From the NCBI GenBank assembly GCA_902528505.1, contig CABZSY010000004.1, forward strand, positions 1-42,920: DNA of 42,920 bases. The letters are read 5' to 3'. How positions within the stretch are numbered: position 1 is the first letter of the stretch; each line of letters opens with the position of its first letter. The notes under the pieces were generated by a model. It had not been told where the DNA came from. It searched no databases and was given only the letters and a program-made list of their open reading frames with translations. A program made the position numbers and the translations under genes. Below are positions 37,902 through 42,920 of the stretch, one piece after another. The stretch comes from an uncultured Pelagibacteraceae bacterium. Its GTDB lineage: Bacteria > Pseudomonadota > Alphaproteobacteria > Pelagibacterales > Pelagibacteraceae.

Positions 37902-39037
37902 TCACTAGCTATTTTCTTTTTTGGATCAAAAAAAGGTTTTCCTACTATTATAGCTTCAAAATTACCTTTATTGGTGTTTACTTTTAGACTAGTTCCAATT
38001 TTTGAATTTTCAATATTTATCATTGCAAGTGCAATATTTTTTTTTAATCTTGGCGAATATACAGCAGATGTTACTTTTCCAACTTTATTATTATCTTTTT
38101 TTATAGACCAGAAAGTCGTGTTAGGCCCAGATAGTGGTTCACAATTAATCTCTAAACCAACTTGTTTTCTTTTTATACCATCAGCTTTGATTTTTTTAAG
38201 AGCTGCCTTTCCAATAAATTCAATATCACTATCTAGAGATACCAAACGATCTAAACCTAATTCGAATGGGTTAGTATTAATATCAGCATCAGCATGATAG
38301 GAAAGCATTCCACCTTCAATTCTTCTTATTGAAGAAGTATGACCAGGCTGAAGACCATATTCTTTTCCAGCACTCATTATTTTTTCATATAACTCGTTTC
38401 CTTTAGAACCATCTCTTAAAAATAATTCATAACCAAATTCACTAGACCAGCCAGTTCTAGAAACAATTAATGGTATGCCATCTAAATTATATTCTCTAAA
38501 CCAATAATATTTAATATCTTTAATACTTTCTCCAAAAAGTTTTACCATTATGTCTTTTGATGTAGGTCCTTGTAGCTGTAATGGTGAAACATCAGGTTCT
38601 GTTATATTGACATTCAGTCCTGAATTAACTGCAACACCTTGAGCCCACAATAAAACATCACTATCTGCAAGTGAAAGCCAAAAATGATTTTCAGCTAATC
38701 TCAATAAAACTGGGTCATTCACTATTCCACCATTATTGTTGGTAATTAGAACATATTTACATTGACCAATTGCTACATTTGAAAGATCTCTTGGTGTAAG
38801 TAGTTGAGTAAATTTAAAAGCATCTAGTCCTGTAATTTCAACCTGTCTTTCAACTGCAACGTCACAAAGTATTGATTTTTCAATCAAGTTCCAAAAGTTT
38901 TGTTCAGGGCTTCCAAAATCTCTTGGTATATACATGTGATTATAGACAGAAAAAGCAGTGGCACCCCATTTAACTGTGGAGTCAAAGTATGGGGATTTTC
39001 TTATCTGCGTACCAAAGCCAAAGTTTTTATTTGTCAT
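37898..39037 (-). CDS. GcvT/aminomethyltransferase family, DmdA-like protein
   Basis: WGATAFSVYNHMYIPRDFG, DVAVERQVEITGLDAFKFTQLLTPRDL, SPLQLQGPTS, SRTGWSSEFGYELF. Confidence 0.85.
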   Translation of the reverse strand: MTNKNFGFGTQIRKSPYFDSTVKWGATAFSVYNHMYIPRDFGSPEQNFWNLIEKSILCDVAVERQVEITGLDAFKFTQLLTPRDLSNVAIGQCKYVLITNNNGGIVNDPVLLRLAENHFWLSLADSDVLLWAQGVAVNSGLNVNITEPDVSPLQLQGPTSKDIMVKLFGESIKDIKYYWFREYNLDGIPLIVSRTGWSSEFGYELFLRDGSKGNELYEKIMSAGKEYGLQPGHTSSIRRIEGGMLSYHADADINTNPFELGLDRLVSLDSDIEFIGKAALKKIKADGIKRKQVGLEINCEPLSGPNTTFWSIKKDNNKVGKVTSAVYSPRLKKNIALAMINIENSKIGTSLKVNTNKGNFEAIIVGKPFFDPKKKIASD

Positions 39038-39107
39038 TTTCGAAAATGCTTAACAGATAGGGTAAATTTTGCAAAGAAATTCAAAAGGTTTATAGTAATT
39101 CTAAATA

Positions 39108-39272
39108 ATGATAAAATTTATAATTCCTGCTGTTGTAGTTTTTTTGATCATTTTATTTTGGGAAAAAATTAGTGACTTTGTTGAAAAAAAATTAAGTATT
39201 AAACTAAATTATATTGTTGTTAGTTCTGTAATAATAATTATAGCAATCATTCTTTTGCTCTTAAATTACTAG
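39108..39272 (+). CDS. Small two-TM membrane protein, 54 aa (absent from the ORF track)
   Basis: MIKFIIPAVVVFLIILFWEKISDFVEKKLSIKLNYIVVSSVIIIIAIILLLLNY*. Confidence 0.5.
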   Translation: MIKFIIPAVVVFLIILFWEKISDFVEKKLSIKLNYIVVSSVIIIIAIILLLLNY

Positions 39273-39277
39273 GGATA

Positions 39278-39547
39278 ATGAAGAAAATCGATTTTTCAAA
39301 ATATCAAATAGATGTATCCGATGGTGTATTTACTTTCAAAAATGAAAATACAACATTAGGCTTTGTAAGATTTAATATAAATGGCGAAGTAGAATATATT
39401 TTTGTTAATCCAATATTTAGAAAACAAGGTTTGGCAACTAAATTATTAAGACTTGTAAAAGAAAAAACTGGCAAAGAAATTATACTTCAAGAACCTATTA
39501 GTCCTTTAGGATCAAAATTACTTAATTCTTTAAAACGATGGAAATAA
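39278..39547 (+). CDS. Small GNAT-family N-acetyltransferase-like protein
   Basis: EYIFVNPIFRKQGLATKLLRLVKEKTGKEIIL; SD agggataATG. Confidence 0.65.
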   Translation: MKKIDFSKYQIDVSDGVFTFKNENTTLGFVRFNINGEVEYIFVNPIFRKQGLATKLLRLVKEKTGKEIILQEPISPLGSKLLNSLKRWK

Positions 39548-39562
39548 ATCTATTATTTTTTA

Positions 39563-42097
39563 CTATTGATTTCTTATAAGCGGATAGATTTTAGGATTTA
39601 AATATTTTAAATTAGTAATTAAAATTAATATCAAAGTAATTAATCCAATTGAAAAACCCAGATAAATTAAAACCTTAAAGTCAAACTGCCAAACTAGTTC
39701 AAATATATTTTCTATTATAAATTTAGACCCTACTACCGCAAAAAATGTTGCAATTAAAATCACCGACATAAAAATAATTATGAATTCAATTAACGATGAG
39801 AAAATAATTTGTTTTTTTGAAAAACCTAAGATTTTAAAAACTAGGTTTTGATATTCTTTAATTTTTCCCTGAACCATAATTGCACTTGATATTACAATTA
39901 AACCAATAATAATTGTTACAGCGGAAATTAAAGTAACAGCAATAAATACTTTGTTTAAAACTGCAGTTACTTTTAATAGATAATCTGCAATTTTAATCAT
40001 GGATAAACTTGGCATTACCTCCAGCATTTCTGTTTCGTCAAACTTATCAGAATTAAATTTTGCGGTTGCTAAGTATTCATGTGGAATTTCCTTTGCAAAT
40101 TGTGGGTTAAAGAGCATTACAAAATTAATACTTAGATCACGATAATCTACTTCTCTAAAATTAATTACTTCTCCATCAATCTCTCTTCCATAAATATTCA
40201 AAGTAAAAATATCACCTAGTTGAATATTGAAATCTTTTGCAACTTTAGCATCCAGCGATATTTGTAACTGATTTGGCTTAGATAAATCCCACCATTCTCC
40301 CATTACGATTGGATTATCTTTTGGAATATCCTCTACCCATGATGATCTTCGTTCACTTCCAATTACCCAATAACTATCATTATCAGGTTTGATAAATGTA
40401 TTTGGATCAACTCCATTAATTTTTACAATACCAGATGATACCATTGGAACTATTTCAATATTTGCATCTTTATCCATACTCAAAATACCTTGCTCAAATT
40501 TTTCACGCTCTCCTTTTTGAATACCAACAAAAAAATAATCAGGCGCAATATCAGGGATAGATTTAGCAATTTCTCTTTGAAAGTTAGTACCCACTAAAGC
40601 CAGAGTTAACAATAATGTAAAGCCTAATCCTAGAGACATTACAGTAATAGGAGTAATACTTTTTGTTTGAGTAATATTTTTAATTGAGATTTTTACTAAA
40701 ACAATTGAACTTGATTTAAATTTTTTTAGAAAAAAAATAATTAATTTTGAAAGCAGGAAAAAAACTATTAAACACGCAAAAAAAGCTACAAAATATCCCA
40801 AACTGTAGGTTGGCTGTTCAGATCCAATTGTAAATAATAAAATTAAAGTAGACAAAAAAATAAAACTTACAGCGACTGATTTTTTTGAATAATAAAATTG
40901 TAGATTTTGAAATACATTTCTAAATAAATTAGATGCTTTTACTTGATTAATAGAACTTATTGTTGGTATAGAAAAAATTACAAGGACCAGTAATCCAACC
41001 AAAAATATTTTTAAAAAATTCAAAAATGAAAAAACTGGATATACATTTAATCCTAAACCATCAGACAAGTATTTATCTGCTATTGGAACAATTAAGAAAC
41101 TAGACCCATAGGAAATTACAGTAATAACAAACAGTAAAATAAATAATTGTAGATAATAAAGTATTTTGATATTTCCAGAATAAAATCCTACCGCTTTTCT
41201 AACAGCAATTGACATGTTATTTTGATTAATAAAAGACAACAAGGTATTTGCAATTCCAATTCCAGCGATCAACATTGCACTTATAGATACAAGAGATAAA
41301 AATTGAGAGAAATTGTTAATAATTCTTTTAATACCACTTGCTGAATTTTCAGGGTATCTAAGTTTTACTTTTTGATCATTTTTGAAAATATTTTCAATTT
41401 TTCTCTCAACTTGTTCTGGATCATCATCACTGTTAAATTTTACTTTGTATTCATAATTTAAAAAACTTCCTATTCCATTGAATTTTAATATGTCTAAAGT
41501 TTGTTTGCCAGCTAGGGCCCAATCACCAAACGCAACAAATCCACTCACATCTGGTACTGATTTAATAATTCCTATGACAGTAAAGTTTTGGTCTTGAACT
41601 TTGACTTGCTCGTTAATCTTTATGTTAAGTGTCTTTGATAAACTGTCGTTAATTAAAATTGTATTTGGTTCTCTTTGCATTCTTTCATAAGCATCGTTTG
41701 GTTCATAATCAACTTCACCATAAAGTGGATATTTTTCATCCACAGTTTTAATTCTTGTAAATAAAGATTTATTTTTCTCTCTTCCAGTTGTTGAAAGCAT
41801 CGTACTAAATTCAATCATTTGAGATACTGTTGCAAATTCTTTAACTTGATTTAACAAATCCAAGTTTCCTTGATTACGATTGTAATCAATCTCTAGATCC
41901 CCACCTAATAATGCTTTGGCATTATCATTTAGCTCTTTTTTCAAACTATCTTCGATTGTGAAAATAGCACTTAAAATAAAAAGGCTAATAAACAGAGTTA
42001 TAATGATGCTCGAGATTTTATTATAGTTTCTGCTTAAATCTTTTAGAGCATATTTAAGTATTAAATTAAATTCTGAAGAGTTATTTGATTTTTCCAT
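39563..42097 (-). CDS. FtsX-like ABC transporter permease (YbbP-like)
   Basis: Two FtsX/MacB modules; start placed at [10 protein letters not shown] instead of 42145. Confidence 0.85.
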   Translation of the reverse strand: MEKSNNSSEFNLILKYALKDLSRNYNKISSIIITLFISLFILSAIFTIEDSLKKELNDNAKALLGGDLEIDYNRNQGNLDLLNQVKEFATVSQMIEFSTMLSTTGREKNKSLFTRIKTVDEKYPLYGEVDYEPNDAYERMQREPNTILINDSLSKTLNIKINEQVKVQDQNFTVIGIIKSVPDVSGFVAFGDWALAGKQTLDILKFNGIGSFLNYEYKVKFNSDDDPEQVERKIENIFKNDQKVKLRYPENSASGIKRIINNFSQFLSLVSISAMLIAGIGIANTLLSFINQNNMSIAVRKAVGFYSGNIKILYYLQLFILLFVITVISYGSSFLIVPIADKYLSDGLGLNVYPVFSFLNFLKIFLVGLLVLVIFSIPTISSINQVKASNLFRNVFQNLQFYYSKKSVAVSFIFLSTLILLFTIGSEQPTYSLGYFVAFFACLIVFFLLSKLIIFFLKKFKSSSIVLVKISIKNITQTKSITPITVMSLGLGFTLLLTLALVGTNFQREIAKSIPDIAPDYFFVGIQKGEREKFEQGILSMDKDANIEIVPMVSSGIVKINGVDPNTFIKPDNDSYWVIGSERRSSWVEDIPKDNPIVMGEWWDLSKPNQLQISLDAKVAKDFNIQLGDIFTLNIYGREIDGEVINFREVDYRDLSINFVMLFNPQFAKEIPHEYLATAKFNSDKFDETEMLEVMPSLSMIKIADYLLKVTAVLNKVFIAVTLISAVTIIIGLIVISSAIMVQGKIKEYQNLVFKILGFSKKQIIFSSLIEFIIIFMSVILIATFFAVVGSKFIIENIFELVWQFDFKVLIYLGFSIGLITLILILITNLKYLNPKIYPLIRNQ

Positions 42098-42746
42098 CTT
42101 TAATTTTAATTTTTCTTTTTGCTTTATCAGCAAGTTTAGGATCATGAGTTACCATAATTAAAGAAGAACCTTCTTCTTTCACATATTTAAACAATATATT
42201 TGAAATCAATGTAGAGTTTTCAGTGTCTAAATTACCAGTTGGTTCATCAGCTAAAATCAATTCAGGTTTCATAGCGATTGCTCTCGCTATGGCAACTCTT
42301 TGCTGTTCCCCACCAGATAGTTGACTTGGAAGATTATTAAAACGATGTTTTAAACCAAAACGATCTAATAGAATCTTCGCCTCTTTTTCAGGATTTTTAA
42401 AATTATTTAGTTCAAGTGTTAAAGCAACATTTTCAACTGCAGTATAATTTGGGATTAAATAAAAAGATTGAAATACAATTCCAATATTTTTCTTTCTAAT
42501 TTCTGAAACTTCATCCTCATTAAGGCTTGTAATTTCTTGATTTTGAAAAATAATCTTTCCAGAGGTTGGCTTTTCTAATCCACCAACTAGCATTATTAAA
42601 CTAGTTTTTCCTGAACCACTTTCACCTACAACAGAAACAGTTTCTTTTTTCCTAATATTTAAATCTATATTATTTAAAACTCTGATATTATCTTTGCCAG
42701 TTTGATATTTAAGATTTATTTTTTTTAATCTTAGAAGTGTGGACAT
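42081..42746 (-). CDS. ABC transporter ATP-binding protein (YbbA/LolD-like)
   Basis: [39 protein letters not shown]; start at MSTLLRLKK. Confidence 0.9.
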   Translation of the reverse strand: MSTLLRLKKINLKYQTGKDNIRVLNNIDLNIRKKETVSVVGESGSGKTSLIMLVGGLEKPTSGKIIFQNQEITSLNEDEVSEIRKKNIGIVFQSFYLIPNYTAVENVALTLELNNFKNPEKEAKILLDRFGLKHRFNNLPSQLSGGEQQRVAIARAIAMKPELILADEPTGNLDTENSTLISNILFKYVKEEGSSLIMVTHDPKLADKAKRKIKIKDGKIK

Positions 42747-42920
42747 GAATAAAAGTTTATTTATTAAAATTTTGCTAATCTTTCTAGTGCACATAAATGC
42801 ATGTGCAATAGAAAAGGTAGTATTATTTGGAGACAGCTTAATGGCTGGTTATGGTTTACCTAAAGAACATCATTTATCCTTAGTTTTAGAGAATAAATTA
42901 AAACAAGATGGATTCAATAT
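42745..42920 (+). CDS. tesA: SGNH/GDSL hydrolase (arylesterase, TesA-like), 3' end outside window
   Basis: Own translation: [62 protein letters not shown] block. Confidence 0.85.
   Translation, partial: MNKSLFIKILLIFLVHINACAIEKVVLFGDSLMAGYGLPKEHHLSLVLENKLKQDGFN

Noticed and set aside
38900-39172. 90-aa plus-strand ORF overlapping the DmdA-like gene start
   Set aside because: Mostly antisense to a supported CDS; the better candidate here is the 54-aa ORF in another frame
1-42920. Phage, transposon, CRISPR, toxin-antitoxin or defence island
   Set aside because: No integrase, transposase, repeat arrays, phage structural genes or recognisable defence domains were seen; gene content is metabolic and transport

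Overview
The window is a gene-dense, very AT-rich stretch of what looks like a streamlined alphaproteobacterial genome, most likely SAR11/Pelagibacter-like. That assignment is inferred from protein character, gene content and tiny intergenic spaces; no search was run. Left to right it holds: the tail of an NAD(P)-dependent 3-hydroxyacid dehydrogenase; a redox/metal cluster (cytochrome c', a split DUF411 gene, cytochrome b561, DUF4396, ETHE1-like MBL); AzlCD; an iron(III) ABC transporter (fbpA, fbpB split, fbpC) with a peroxiredoxin and a small CxxC protein, preceded by a double Fur/Irr-like box; LysR, acuI-like, folE; hisI and DUF2237; a dimethylglycine/sarcosine dehydrogenase-like gene with etfB, etfA and ETF-QO; a truncated D-2-hydroxyacid dehydrogenase; a TRAP transporter with a complete-looking non-phosphorylative (diketo-hydrolase) sugar-acid pathway; ppc, ccdA and an azoreductase-like gene; a tartrate/isopropylmalate-type dehydrogenase; a pentapeptide-repeat protein; a TPP riboswitch before an Na+:solute symporter (thiV-like); an ABC-2 exporter; a DmdA-like GcvT-family protein; and a ybbA/ybbP/tesA-like locus. 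Points most worth a second look: two genes broken exactly at homopolymers (A12 and U8, the latter at UUU-UGA), a structured RNA/tiny-ORF region at 285-566, a 52-nt imperfect hairpin upstream of the peroxiredoxin, the double iron box, the sugar-acid module, and a very compact TPP riboswitch with the ribosome-binding site in its 3' end. No CRISPR, prophage, transposon, tRNA or rRNA was seen, and I found no convincing wholly novel system.
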